A DNA stretch of 64,000 nt from Gentiana macrophylla (GCA_026214975.1 CM047813.1:29972589-30036588), one strand, 5' to 3'; positions 47,862-60,500 are shown, numbered from the stretch's first letter. Numbers and translations are program-made. The notes: generated from the letters alone by a model not told the origin.

Positions 47862-48179
47862 TCAACCGAGCATTGAAGTTAGTGATCTGAAAGCTCCTTC
47901 GTCACAAGGGATTGTGAGGCCCATATCATGTTCAAAGCCAAACTCCTCCTCCGCTCGTCGGAGTAAGCACTGGAACTCCGGCTGACTGAGAAACGAGATG
48001 GGCACAATGTATCTGCTTCTGTTCTCTCCGACGTACACTGCAAAATGCCCTTTTGGAACATCTAGAGGGAGCCCATTTTCGTCACAGTACCCATTCTTCT
48101 TTCCTAAACTGGAACACCTTTTCAAGATTTGTTTGAGAACAGTTGCCTGAGATAACTTGCTTGACTTCTTTATCGCCAT
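47862..48179 (-). CDS. SAUR50-like: SAUR family small auxin-up RNA protein (SAUR50-like)
   Basis: Intronless 105-residue protein. [20 protein letters not shown] and [20 protein letters not shown] lead into the SAUR core [20 protein letters not shown], followed by [20 protein letters not shown] and [17 protein letters not shown]. The length and the very high conservation of the core are those of the SAUR50/51/53-type subclade. These proteins are thought to inhibit PP2C-D phosphatases, keep plasma-membrane H+-ATPases active and promote cell expansion. The start ATG at 48179 gives the family-typical N-terminus. All core residues are present and no disruption is seen. The exact subfamily member is inferred. 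Confidence 0.93.
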   Translation of the reverse strand: MAIKKSSKLSQATVLKQILKRCSSLGKKNGYCDENGLPLDVPKGHFAVYVGENRSRYIVPISFLSQPEFQCLLRRAEEEFGFEHDMGLTIPCDEGAFRSLTSMLG

Positions 48180-48297
48180 TTTTTGTTCTTGAAAGTATTA
48201 TTGAGAATTGTTAGGAAGATGAGGAGAAAAAAAGAAAGTGAGAAATAATAAAGAGATGTGTAGGAGTGGTGATGGTGGTGATCGGAGTTTTCGAGAG

Positions 48298-48334
48298 TAT
48301 TTATGGAGAAATTAGAGAGACAACAGAGCACGTG
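48298..48334 (-). promoter_or_regulatory. Putative SAUR promoter: TATA-like box and G-box
   Basis: On the - strand, upstream of the SAUR start, there is a TATA-like CATAAATACTC at about 48298-48308. A palindromic G-box CACGTG lies at 48329-48334. G-boxes are bound by bHLH/PIF and bZIP factors and are common in SAUR promoters. The spacing, about 120 bp from TATA to ATG, suits a short 5' UTR. No perfect auxin-response TGTCTC element was seen in this stretch. Confidence 0.5.
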
Positions 48335-48367
48335 AGAGTGTCGGAGATGAGAGACTAGCACAGGCAT

Positions 48368-49068
48368 AGGACTGTTTTGGGGCTGTGCGAAAATGCAAGA
48401 GGGAAAAGGACTTTATAGGACAATGGTAGTGGGTTGGTTTTAAATGAAACAAAAATAAATAAAAAATATCGTAATAAAATATCAAAACAAACTTTTATAT
48501 ATGATATAGGAGCTTTTAATTTCAATAGATCTCATAAAAATAATAGGTATAGAATTGTGTTGTGGTGTTTTGTCGTAATACAAATATTTTTCGTTTACAT
48601 TAGCTCAAAATCACTCCACATAGCTCAAAATATGATGAAATGGTTTGTAGAGTGATAAAAATCGCACGGTTTAAATCCATATTTGAAAAGGAACTGTAGA
48701 GGGATAAGAATCACACAGTTTACATACAAATGTAAACTATGTGATTTATGAGTAAGATGTAAACTATGTGATTTATGAGTAATCGCTCCACAATTCACTT
48801 CATCTTATGTGGAGTGATTACTCAAAAATTTCTTATCGTGGTGGGTGTTTGTAGTAGTTACAGAAGCATAGGCTCCGTTAGCATATGTTCTTTTGTTACT
48901 CCTTCCGATAACAAGACGGGCTCTGTTTATTTCAGTAGTTATTTGGTCAATCATGTGAGTCCGGAAGGAAATTTGGATTTCAGGGCCCCGTCAAAAAATA
49001 ATATTTTTTTAGTAGGTCTATTTTTTCAAGGTAACATGCCCATTCTTATGAATGTGAAATTGTCTTAA
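48368..49068. other. Upstream of SAUR; no gene
   Basis: AT-rich. Contains a short direct repeat GTAAACTATGTGATTTATGA at about 48732 and 48759. No supported coding frame. Confidence 0.5.
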
Positions 49069-49281
49069 CCGTTTATAATAAAGACCGATAAAACTCATGC
49101 CAATCAATAACCAAAATCATTATGTACGGGGCGTGAATTTTACACGTGGATGAAAAAATTATTTCCTATAATTATTATGGCCGGAAAACTATTTCATGTT
49201 TAAGAACGGGTAAAACTCACGCCATGTCCTGATTTTTGTTTACAATCGTTTTGCTTGTTTTATCGGTCCTTATTATGGACG
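49069..49281. repeat. Imperfect fold-back sequence
   Basis: GTTTATAATAAAGACCGATA near 49070 pairs with the reverse complement of TATCGGTCCTTATTATGGAC ending at 49280. A similar stretch in inverted orientation (GACATGAGTTTTATCCGTTT) occurs at about 50051 beyond the solo LTR. No target duplication resolved. Confidence 0.45.
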
Positions 49282-49310
49282 AGAAATAATTAATTTCCCC
49301 ATGATAAGAA

Positions 49311-49510
49311 TGACGATAATGGATACCGTCTGGTAATAATTCGGGCCTAATTTACTCTAGAGACAATGATCAAGATCCGAAAAGCAAGAATAACGAACAA
49401 AACGAGGGGTGTTTGTGTTTAGATTTAGACGATCTTGAGTGTGTTCTTCTCGAGTTTCTTTTACGTATCACTGGATTATTCGGAATCAAATCATTGTAAT
49501 ACTAAGGATC

Positions 49511-49545
<35 letters not shown>

Positions 49546-49998
49546 CTCTAGTGCCCTAGATCATGATTGTATCGTGTCCTTCAAAAACTCTTGTTCGTAA
49601 CCGATTGTAGGTAAATCCGAGTTAATCTCCATGATTCTAGGAGATAATCACACATGTATAAATGACAAAATTAGAGTTGTGATCATCGGGGATTCCTTCT
49701 ATATTTATTCTATATATTACCCACGTGGGATAAGGTGGTGATCAGCTCTATCCGACTTGTGGAGAGCTTCAAGTTATATCCTGGCCTGAGCTGCGTTGCC
49801 TGGTTCTACGGTGCCCTGACCGACCTGCGGTAGGCTATATATAGCAGACTAGATAGACCTCCTCTTAGGGATAAATGTCATTACAATTAAGTATTAGATA
49901 GGGTTCCTAGCTCCAAAATGTTTTCCTTCTCTCTCCTTATTTATTGCTTATTCGTCTATGGGGTGACACATGGCCGAGTCTTAGCCCGATCTCCGTCA
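49311..49998. repeat. Solo LTR related to the Tat-like Gypsy LTRs
   Basis: TGACGATAATGG..CCGATCTCCGTCA, 688 bp, with perfect target duplication AAGAA at 49306-49310 and 49999-50003. Ends and an internal block (TAGGAGATAAT..AAATTAGAGTT) resemble the LTRs at 4089 and 10609. A single LTR with its own target duplication indicates that LTR-LTR recombination removed the interior. Includes a TA microsatellite at 49512-49542. Confidence 0.87.
49512..49542. repeat. (TA)n microsatellite
   Basis: About 15 TA dinucleotides inside the solo LTR. Confidence 0.95.
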
Positions 49999-50003
49999 AA
50001 GAA

Positions 50004-50819
50004 TGTGTAAAACTCACGCTTCGTCAATAACTCTGATTTTAATTATGATTGACATGAGTTTTATCCGTTTTTATTATGGACGGTAATCGTTTTACTCGTC
50101 TTATGTACCTGAAATCATGCTTCATATCCATAAACATTATTTTGGTTATTGATGAAACAATGTTCTTACTTCTTACCCGTCCTTTTTTACAATTTCATCT
50201 TCATAATAAAAACGAGTTACCTTAGGGAAAAAAAATGTTAGAAGAAATAAATAAATTAGAAAAGAAAAGAAAAGAAAAATAAAGCGCCCGACATAGGTGA
50301 TATGGATTGTTGTAGATATTGGTGTTCGATTCATGACAGCCATTAACGTAGCATTCACCGGTGAGGTAGGTTTAGGCCTTATTTGGATTTCCAACAACTC
50401 TATCTCTCAGCCGATGGCTTTTCGTGGGGGGAATCATTTCATCAACTTGTACGGTATATGGGATTGTTGTTTGTGTGGCTATAATATTTCCTCATTAGTT
50501 GAAACCCATCTTTAATTTTCTACAGCGTGTTTGCATGTGATTCTTAGTGGTCCTGTAGGAATGGAGGATGACACTTGCCACCACTTTTTACGGTGAGCCA
50601 TTCATTCCTTTCACAGTTCCACCCACTTTTTCTTTTTCCTCTTTCTAAAACCAGTACTACGTCGACCTAAAACCACGTGATGACCTGATTAATTCGAAGT
50701 TCGGCTTGTGTTATGATTATAAAGTTTAATTCATTATCAATGATAAGTCCTGATCAAGAGTTCTTTCAAATCCCACTTATCATTATTTGTACTAAGCTAC
50801 CTCATTTACAAAAAAAGTA
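50004..50819. other. Intergenic; no gene seen
   Basis: The first 170 bp continue the fold-back-like region interrupted by the solo LTR. The remainder is AT-rich without a supported gene. Confidence 0.5.
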
Positions 50820-50824
50820 TAACT

Positions 50825-51082
50825 TGATAATTTTTATAGAAGAGATAGTTTTTGAGAAAAACTTAATGATTTTATTGATAGAACAAGAATATAAATACAA
50901 GTAAAAAATAACTACCATTAAGCTACTTTCTATAAATAAGGTAACATGAGATCATGACTTAAAACTAGAATTAACTACTCTAGTAATAGAAATCATGCTG
51001 AAAAATAGGAAATAATATGACTGACATAGCCTTAGGTAATAAAAACTTTATTAACATAATAATTAACAATATTTTTCTAACA
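50825..51082 (-). repeat. 3' LTR of Copia 1
   Basis: 258 bp, TGATAATTTTTATAG..TTTCTAACA. PPT complement TTCCTTCCCTT follows at its right edge. Confidence 0.9.
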
Positions 51083-53045
51083 TTCCTTCCCTTAATCTGA
51101 GTTGTCTGTTCAGATTACTTCACACATTCCCAGCTTGTCTCTAAGTTTCAGAAATTGATCCTCTTTCATCCTTTGAGCTTTCTGATATCAGCCAATTGAT
51201 CTTCACTTCTGCAATGCAACAACTCAATGTTCTCTTCTTCACATAGATCCTTTAGAAAGTGATATTTCACATCCATGTGTTTGCTTCTGTTGTGTAAGAC
51301 TGGATTCATGGATAACTTAATAGTTGAACTGTTATCACAATACAATATGTTTTCGATCTGTTTGAACTACTCCCGAAACTTCCAAAGATTCTTCTTAACT
51401 GATCACCGACATGAGCGATTGTGTTCTTTCTTACAAACTCTGCTTCTGTTGTGGATATAGTGACTATTGGTTGCTTTTTTGAGGACCAGCTGATAGCACT
51501 TGTTCCATACATAAACACAAAACCAGAAGTACTATTTCTATCATCAACATCTCTTGCATAATCACTGTCTGAAAAACCAGTCAACTGAGTCTTCCTTGCT
51601 GAACCATACTTGATGCCAAGATTGATGGTTCCATTTAAGTATCTCAGGATCCTCTTCACATAGTTTAAGTGATCTGCTGATGGTGACTCCATGTATCTGC
51701 TTGCCACACTTACAGCATACATGATTTCAGGTCTTGTTGTTGTCAAGTATATAAGGCACCCTATATATCATCTGTTTGTACAAGGTGGAATTCACCTTAC
51801 CACATGTTCCTTCTTCGCTAAGTTTCATACCAGCTTCACAGGGTGTGAGTGATGGGTTGCTGTCCTTCAATCCAAACCTGCTGAGAATTTCAGATACATA
51901 TTTCTTTTGAGAAACAAGTATGCCTGACTCAGTCCGTTGAACCTCAATGCCCAAAAAATATTGCATTAGTCCCACTTCTGTCATGCTAAATTTGGTCTTC
52001 ATTGCCTCCTTAAACTCTGTTATCATGCTGAGTTCGCTGCTGGTAAAGATAAGATCATCCATATACAAACAAGCAATCAGAATCTTTCCCTTGTTGTTAA
52101 CTTTCACATACAAGGTAGGTTCATATGGACACCTTGTGAAACCTGCCTTCACAAAATAAGAATCAATACAATTGTACCAAGCCCTTAGGGCTTGCTTGAG
52201 TCCATATAAGGCTTTGTAAAGCCTATACACTTTGTTTTATGCTCCAATCTTCACATAACTTTGTGGCTGATCCACGTATACTTCTTCTTGCAGCTGACCA
52301 TTCAAGAATGCTGATTTTACATCCATTTGATGTATATTCCAATGGTTTTGAGCAGCCAAGGATAATACAAGTCTGATAGTTTCCATCCTTGCTACTGGGG
52401 CAAACACTTCATTGTAGTCAATCCCATATTATTTCTTGTACCCTTTGGCCACTAGTCTTGCCTTATACTTGATGACTTTACCATCTTCATTCAGCTTTCT
52501 TGTAGATCCACTTGACACCAATAGTTTTGTGTCCTTTTGGTAGATCTGTGAGAGTCCAAGTCTGATTCCTTTCAATAGCCATGATTTCTTCATCCACAGC
52601 ATTCTTCCATTTGCTATCTTTTGATGCCTCCTTATAAGTGATTGGATCATCACTAGCAAATAAAGCATAATAGGTAGTCTCCTCTGTTTGTGGTAAACCT
52701 GATACCTTAAAGTCTGTCATCCAGCCTGGTCTTTTCTTAGTTCTCTGAGGTCTGGTTGTTGAACCCTCAGTTGCTGTTTCATGATTTGGGTCTGCTGAAA
52801 CCCTTAACAGTGTCATGGGTCTACAGATTATGAGTCTGCTGACCCTGTGGCAGATCCTCACTTGGTTCTTCATCTATCGGATTTTGAATTGGATGGAACC
52901 GAGCATTATGTGCTTCCCAATTCCAGGTGTTCAGCTCATCAAACACCACATCTCTACTGACCATTATCCTCTTGGTTATAGGATTAAACAACTTAAATGC
53001 CTTGGACTTTTCACCGATCCCCAAGAAAATACATTGCTCTCCTTT

Positions 53046-53561
53046 TGTTGGAAAAAATTGAAACTTAATAATTTGACAGAAAATGTAGAAACTTCAAGGC
53101 ATGCAAAGCGTTATCTTTTCAGAGATGTTTCGTCCCACACGATATGTCACTTAGGAATTCAAACGAAAATCTCTCTCACGATACAATGGAGGGTGTTTTA
53201 TTCAAACATTGACTTGTTTGAATCAAACCCGAGGACACTCAAGTTTTTGGTCTGATGATGCTTTCTGAAAACTATATGAAATTCGTTTGCATGTTGTACC
53301 TTCTTATAGGCAGAAGGAACCCCATAAATGAACTGATGTATTCTTACGCGAAAGGGTAAGGGACATCACCATTCGCATGCAGGGGTGCATCAGTTCGAAA
53401 ACATGAATCCGAAAAAGAGTCTGCATTCGAAAATGCATGAAACTCTTCATGAACTCATGCGTGTCATCAGGTCAAACCCCGTTTCGTTGCGATACGTTGA
53501 TTCATACGGCAGCTCGTATGCAAACGACTTAAAATATTTATTTATGAAAAAATATCTAACA
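53046..53561. repeat. Solo LTR nested in Copia 1
   Basis: TGTTGGAAAAAATTG..ATATCTAACA, 516 bp, flanked by perfect 5-bp duplication CCTTT (53041-53045 and 53562-53566). Copia integrase-to-RT linker sequence resumes on both sides. Unrelated to the LTRs of the host element. Confidence 0.88.
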
Positions 53562-55097
53562 CCTTTATCACTCAATTTCTTCCTGTTTGCATCTGGAATA
53601 TGAGCATAAGCAATGCATTCAAAAAAAATTAAAGTGACTTACAGATGGTCTGATTGAGCTCCGTGCTTCTTCTGGTGTCATGTTTTGAACAGAAAATGTT
53701 GGACATCGGTTCAGAATATGCACACTCCAACTTACAGCCTCAGGCCAGAATCATTTTGGTACATTTCTATAGGCCAACATGCTTCTTACCAAATTCAGAG
53801 TAGTCATATTCTTCCTTTCAGATACACATTTTTGCTGTGGTGTGTATGCTGCTGTCAATTCCCTTCCGATTCCATGACTGGTACAGAATTCTTCAAACTC
53901 TAGAACGAAAATTCTCCTCCTCTATCTGTTCTCAGACACTTGACATTTTGACATGTCTCATTTTCTCTTAGCAATTTGAAGTTCTTGAATGCATTCAAGG
54001 CTTTAGATTTTTCTTGCAAGAATTCAAACCAAGTTTTTATGGAAAAATCATCAGTAAATGTAATGAAGTACCTCTTACCTCCAATTGATGATGGGTTGAT
54101 TGGTCCACACAAATCAGAATGGATGAGTTCCAACACTTGCTTTGCCCTCCAAGATTTTCCATTTGTGAAAGGGTGTCTATGTTGTTTTCCTTTAGTACAT
54201 TCCTCACATACTTGTTGAGGAGTCTGAATTTGCGGAAGCCCTTTAACCATTTCCTTAAACTGAAGAGTTTTCAAACCACTAAAATTTAGATGTCCATACC
54301 TGTAGTGCTATAACCAAGATGTGTCCTTTAGGTTTGCCATAAGACATGTTTGTGGCTCTTTGATTTCTAATGGAAGCAATCTGTTGGCATTCATGGGAGC
54401 TTTAGCTATAATTCCCTTGCTTGAATCCTTGATTTCACACTCCTGATTCTTCATAATTATCTCATATCCCTTTTCTTGCAACTGTCCAACACTTAACAGA
54501 TTGCACTTCAGATCAGGAACATATAAAACACTTGAGATTGTTTCAGATGTCCCATTTTTGGATCTGATGCATATATTTCATTTTCCACTAACAATAACTG
54601 ATGAATTATCTCCAAACTTCATTTTTGAATGGTAGGATTCATCCAAATAAGAGAATGATGCTTTATTACCACACATGTGATTAGTGCATCATGTATCAAC
54701 ATACCAAACTTGGGGTGTTGATGTCTGCTCATGTTGTGTAGTCATTTTATTGCAGATTTCCATGGAAATCTCATTTTATTGTAGATTTCCATGGTTCTGG
54801 CACAATAAGTTGAGACAGATTCACTCTCCTTCATTTGTAGGGTTTTAAAATCTCCTCTTAGGGCCTGCAATTGTGATCTCTTCACCCTGGCATTAGGCAT
54901 TTCCTTGATACTTCTTCTTCATAGAATCCCAAATGTCCTTTGATGATTCTTTACAGAGAATGGTCTTCAAGATAGCTCTATTTATTGCTTGAAATAAATA
55001 GTTCTTGGCCTTCAGATCTTTGAGTTTTTTGCTCTTAAGATCTGCTCTCTGAGCATCAGTTAAGGGTGGATTTCCTGCTGGTTCAACCACTCCTTGC

Positions 55098-55270
55098 GGG
55101 AAATTTTTGGGTGGTGTGTCCGCACGGTTCGGACACACCTATTTTGCTCTGAAAACACCCGTGTTTTAATAGAAAAAGTTAAAAATACGAAACACTCTGC
55201 CAAACACGGGTGTTTTAAAAGCAAAATAGGTGTGTCCGCATCGTGCGGACACACCACCCAAAAATCCCCC
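55098..55270. mobile_element. MITE (173 bp) with double-hairpin ends, in Copia 1 gag
   Basis: Near-perfect inverted arms begin GGGATTTTTGGGTGGTGTGT (left copy with small differences) and extend about 70 bases. Each arm carries its own inner palindrome, GGTGTGTCCGCAC..CGGACACACC. Perfect 8-bp duplication CTCCTTGC at 55090-55097 and 55271-55278. Eight-base targets suggest a hAT affinity. It splits the gag reading frame after SKEYWTIIEQG, so it is younger than the Copia insertion. Confidence 0.85.
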
Positions 55271-55441
55271 CTCCTTGCTCAATGATGGTCCAATACTCCT
55301 TAGAACGCATGAAGTTCTCCATCAGCATGCTCCAGTGGTCATAGTGTTGTCCATCAAACCTGGGGATGGAAGCTTGAACAAAATTTGTTTCGGCCATGGA
55401 TCTTTCTCCAACTACTGTTGAGAATATGGCTCCGATACCAA

Positions 55442-55693
55442 TGATAACTTTTATGGAAGAAATAGTTTTTTGGAAAACTTAATGATTTTATTGATAGAAC
55501 AAGCATATAAATACAAGTAGACAATAACTCACACTAAACCACTTCCTATATATAAGAAAAATGAGATCATGGCTTAAAACTAGAAATAACTTTTCTAGTA
55601 ATGGAGATCATGCTAAAAATGGGAAATATCATAACTGACATAGCCTTAGGTAATAAAAACTTAATTAACATAATTAACTATATTCTTCTAGCA
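55442..55693 (-). repeat. 5' LTR of Copia 1
   Basis: 252 bp, TGATAACTTTTATGG..CTTCTAGCA, next to PBS complement GGCTCCGATACCA and target repeat TAACT. Confidence 0.9.
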
Positions 55694-55709
55694 TAACTAA
55701 CAACAATAA

Positions 55710-55800
55710 AGAATATATATATTGTTATATTGTTATATATATATATACATTGTTATATTGTTATATATATATATATATATATATAACAATATAACAATAT

Positions 55801-55832
<32 letters not shown>

Positions 55833-56091
55833 GGGTTATATTTCTACATACCATACTATCCATACATACCTACATACATATGCATCGATCATTATTTTAG
55901 TGCACTGGTTATTGTTTGAGTGCACTTTAGTTATTGTATAAAGCTGTTATTGTTTATTATATAAAGCTGTTAGGAAACTAGGTGCACTCAAAACAATAAT
56001 TGATGTACTAAAAAATAATGATCAATCTATACTATTTTAGTAGTAAATGATACAGTAAGTATGGATCAATATATATGTATATATACAACCC

Positions 56092-56147
<56 letters not shown>

Positions 56148-56176
56148 ATATTGTTATATTATATATATAACAATAT

Positions 56177-56270
<94 letters not shown>

Positions 56271-56275
56271 ATATA

Positions 56276-56309
<34 letters not shown>

Positions 56310-56313
56310 ACAA
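55710..56313. repeat. AT dinucleotide arrays around a small fold-back
   Basis: (TA)n runs with interspersed TATATTGTTATATTGTTATA palindromes occupy about 55715-55831 and 56097-56308. The DNA between (55832-56096) starts ATGGGTTATAT and ends with its approximate inverse ATATACAACCCAT. It may be a MITE inserted in the array or the source of it. Open frames are artefacts of the repeat. Confidence 0.75.
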
Positions 56314-57368
56314 TGCGAAAAGATAAAGAACGAGAAAAGATGAAGAAACAATTTGTTATATTCTGGAACGACAACAAACAGAAAGGAAAACCAGAAAAAC
56401 AACAACAAGGATATGTAACCGGGACGAGCTAATCTATGTCCTTAAGACAATTATGCTCCGGCAGTACCGACGGTTTAGCACTTGTCTCCCAGGATAACCC
56501 AATTACATTGAATCGAGGTACTTGAACACGACTCGAACTCAACGAACTCTTGGTGCTTCATAATCTCTTCAACTAAAAATGCAAGTGTTTAAGTGATTTG
56601 TGTTGTCTTTCAATACCATTCCCATTGCAAGAGAGGACCATATATATAGGAGGAAGGAGCAGCCTTGAAGTGTGTGAATTGATGGCCACTAAATCATCAG
56701 GTTGAAACTGCTCTTGTATTAAAGCCATATGAGCTGAATCGAACTTGAACTCGAACTGAACCTGACTCATACTCTCAGCTCGAATCTGATTTATTGGACT
56801 TGGATAATATCCAGATAAATTTTGTCCAAATAATATAATACTGCCTCAGGCCTAGAAGGCCCATTCCCCAAAGCCCAAGCCCAAGCCCAAGGTCAATGGC
56901 CAATGGTCAATGGTCACGGGCACGGGCACGGGAACGGGCGGGTGGCGGCAGCGCGCGCGCATGTGGCATTTTTAGTAAACACTCAGCCCACTAAAACCAC
57001 TCCGAGTTCTCTCCCTTTCTAAGAGAATTATACCAACAACAAAACTTCCACCACTTAAATATTCAGGAAATGTTGGCACATTTCCCAATGTGGGATTAAG
57101 AAGTTTGTCTTTTCAACTTCATTTTCACACATGTTCAACTATCCACTTTAAGCCTTAATTTCTCATTCATCCGACATCCAAATTGAATGATTCAAAACCT
57201 TATTTTCAACTACGTCTTACGTAATTTCCAAAGTCATCACTAACTATTGATAATATATAAAAGAGTTATACCGAAATCGGCTCTCAAAGTGGTTTCAATA
57301 AATGATTAAAAAATCATTTTAAAATGTTATAAAACATTTTTTCCTTTTATCCTCATATATCTCCAACA
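56314..57368 (-). repeat. 3' LTR of Copia 2
   Basis: Highly similar to 61514-62539, including the GC-rich stretch GGCGGCAGCGCGCGCGC near 56943 and a TATA-like TATATATAGG near 56640. Start position inferred from alignment of the two copies. Confidence 0.8.
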
Positions 57369-57556
57369 ATCCCCCACATGAATGGAAATTAATGCAAATG
57401 CAGACCCAAAAGAGATTCTGACAGAAAATATTGCATCAGAAGAGGTAGCTTCTGGCTTTGAACCTGCCTTAGTGAAATACTAACGGATCTACTCGGCTAA
57501 TCAGTGAACTTTGTCTTGAACCGCTCAGCCTTTAATGTAAAACCAAACAATAGTAC

Positions 57557-60500
57557 TCACAGATTCATTGGATATCTCGTGTACCATAATCCAAGATTCA
57601 TTGTGAATTTTAAGTACCTCAGTACTCTATTCAATGCTTTCCAATGATCCTCACTTGGATAACTTGTAAATCCGCTCAGTTTATTTACAGCACATGCTAA
57701 GTCTGGTCTAGTACAGTTGGTTATGTACATCAGACAACCTATGATTTGTGAATATTTTAACTGAGACACAGGTTCTCCTTTATTTTTGACTAATTGCATA
57801 GTCAAGTCAATAGGAGTTTTTATCGGACTTTCATTAAAGACGTTAAATCTTTTTAGAACAGACTCAACATAATGAGACTATGACAATGCAAGTCCATCTG
57901 ACATTCTAGAGATTTTAATCCCCAAAATTACATATGCAACTCCCATATCCTTCATATCGAAGTTTCTTGTTAACATCTTCTTAGTATTCATGATTATATC
58001 ATGAGTACTTCCCAAGATTAACATGTCATCAACATATAGACATACTATCACAAAGGAATTAGAAGTGTTATTGACATAAACACATTTATCGCACTCGTTA
58101 ATTTTAAACCCATTTGATAACATCGTTTGATCAAATTTTTGGTGCCATTGTTTTGGCGCTTGCTTAAGCCCATACAATGACTTAACGAGTCGACATACTT
58201 TTTGTGTTCTTGACTGGAACCACATAACCTCGGGTTGTTCCATATAGATTTCTTCTTCCAATTCACCATTTAAGAAAGCGCTTTTACATCCATTTGATGT
58301 ATTTCTAGATTATTTACCGCGAAGATTGCGATAAGAACTCGTATCGACGTGATCCGAGTAACCGGTGAATATGTATCGAAGAAGTCAAGACCTTCTTTTT
58401 GACGATAACCTTTAGCTACCAGTTTGGCCTTATATTTATCGATCGATCCATCAGCCTTTAATTTTTTTCTTAAAAATCCACTTACAACCGAGAGGTTTAT
58501 GTCCCGGTGGGATATTTACTAATTCCCAAGTATGATTTTGCATAATGGAATCGATTTCACTATTGACTGCTTCTTTCCAGAACGGCGCTTCTAGATTTGA
58601 CATAGCATGAGCATATGTACTTGGTTCGTTTTCTACCATATAGGTGAAAAAATCAGGACTGAAAGACGTTGAAGTCCTTGCCCGTTTACTCCTACGAGGT
58701 TCTGGTTCCTCAGTTTCTGGAGTAGTTTCACTTGTTGGTTCATGTGCCTGCTTATTTAAGGTTATGTTTTCTTGACTTCTTTCTTTACATGGAAATACAT
58801 CCTCAAAAAATACATAATTTCTTGATTCCATGATTGTATTCACGTGAACATCCGGATTGTCAGATTTATGCACTAGAAATCTATGTGCACTACTGTTATT
58901 TGCATAACCGATAAATATACAATCTATCGTTTTAGGCTCAATTTTTATTTGTTTAGGTTTAGGAACTTCGACCTTTGCTAAACACCCCCACACTTTCAAG
59001 TATTTGTAGCTAGGCTTGTAGCCTTTCCATAACTCGTAGGGTGTTTTATCCATCTTTTTAGACAAAACTCTATTAAGAATGGCATTGGCGGAAAGTATCG
59101 CTTCCCCCCACAAGTTACGAGGTAAACCGAACTTATCAACATAGCATTCATCATCTCCTTAAGAGTACGATTTTTATGTTCAAAGAATACCGTTTGATTG
59201 AGGTGCATAAGGTGCAATCGTTTGATGGATAATGCCGAGTCCGAACATAAATCATTAAGCGGAGCATCATATTCACCACCTCTATCACTACGAACCTTCT
59301 TGATTCGTTTGCTAAGTTGATTCTCGACTTCATTCTTATAGTTTTTAAAAGCCTCAAGTGTCTCATCTTTGCTACTTAGCAAATAGACATAACAGTATCT
59401 TGTACAATCATCGATAAAAGTTACAAAGTATTTTTTACCGCCTCTCGTTTGTACAAATTTTAAGTCTGTATGAATTAAATCTAACGGTTCGGTGTTTCTT
59501 TCCACGGAAGGAAAAAGGTGCCTTAGTCATTTTAGCTTCGACACACATATATGGCATTTTTCATTTTTATTAAATTTTAAATTAGGTAATAAATCTAAGT
59601 TCATCATCCGTCGAATTGATTTATTATTTACGTGTCCCAATCTATTGTGCCATAAGCAAGAAGTCTCAATCAAGTAAGCAGAAGAGGATGCAATTTTATT
59701 AGCCTCATCGGGCACAAGAGTCTTTGGCATAATTGCCATTACATTAAGCTTAAACATACCTCGGTGGAATAACCCTACCGAAACACACCATTCTTGGTCA
59801 AAATGACCTTATCGTAACCAAAATTCAAATTGAAACCACCTTGTTCAATTTGTCACGAAAATGAGATTCTTACGAATCTCGGGAACTCTGCACACATCAT
59901 TCAGAGTCGACTTCTTGCACAAGTCATCTTGAAACCACTCGTCACTGATCCGAGCAAGTGGAGAAGTTGATGAATTCCCATCCACGATTTGTCCCTGTGC
60001 TAGCCTTGTAAGTTGAAAACACACCCGGTCGGCTGACAAACATGTCTTGTGGCTCCAATGTCCAAAACCATTGCCTTGGATTCCCGGCAAAAAAGTTACA
60101 TTCGACACCACAACGTAGAACATTTCCTCATCACCATCGGTTTCGACCGGATGTGCCTTGGTCGAATTGGCTTCTTGAACGGCACTCAAAGAAAGACGGT
60201 GCCCAAACTTTCCACGGTTATTCTGATTGCCATTGAACTTGTACACACGATCTGTGGTTTCTTGAAAGATTCAACATTTTTCTTGAAAGATTGACCGATT
60301 TCTTCCTTTCTCGATTCTTGACATCAAGAACATGAGCTTTGGCCATCCCAACTTTGCACAACATATTTTCTTTCGAGCTCTTATTGTCCTCCTCTATACG
60401 GAGTCGGACAATCAGATCCTTCATTGACATTTGCTTTCGCTTGTGTTTGAGATAACTCTTATACTCCCTCCAATATTCAGGAAGTTTCTCAATCACACAG

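Larger units (their letters stand above)
51306..55397 (-). pseudogene. Copia 1 gag-pol remains
   Basis: Read on the - strand. gag (55397-54893): ETNFVQASIPRFDG, LKAKNYLFQAINRAILKTIL, DIWDSMKKKYQG, split by a MITE. Protease near 54700: WYVDT-stop-CTNHM, where the catalytic-loop Gly codon is now TGA. Integrase (54274-53900): CEECTKGKQHRHPF, HSDLCGPI, FTDDFS, LRTDRGGEF. The solo LTR follows. RT (52873-51727): ALYGLKQALRAWY and LYMDDLIF, a variant of the YVDD active site. RNase H (51746-51306): [25 protein letters not shown]. Multiple frameshifts and stops make it non-functional. The RNase H C-terminus is frameshifted near 51430. Confidence 0.88.
50825..55693 (-). mobile_element. Ty1/Copia retrotransposon 1, decayed, with two nested insertions
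   Basis: LTRs at 50825-51082 and 55442-55693. Perfect target duplication TAACT at 50820-50824 and 55694-55698. On the - strand the PBS TGGTATCGGAGCC (Met-tRNA type) follows the right LTR. The PPT (AAGGGAAGGAA) precedes the left LTR. Domain order gag-protease-integrase-RT-RNase H is that of Copia. It is interrupted by a solo LTR (53046-53561) and a MITE (55098-55270) and contains stops and frameshifts. Confidence 0.92.

Noticed and set aside
49512..49542. TA-rich tract as a possible TATA promoter
   Set aside because: It is a simple microsatellite inside a solo LTR without a downstream gene.
55060..55285. Cys/His/Arg-rich frames (CVRTVRTH..) as a zinc-finger protein
   Set aside because: They arise from the palindromic MITE arms and change frame at its borders.
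56061..56408. Long Ile/Tyr-repeat open frames on both strands
   Set aside because: They are translations of (TA)n microsatellites with no codon structure or homologous motif.
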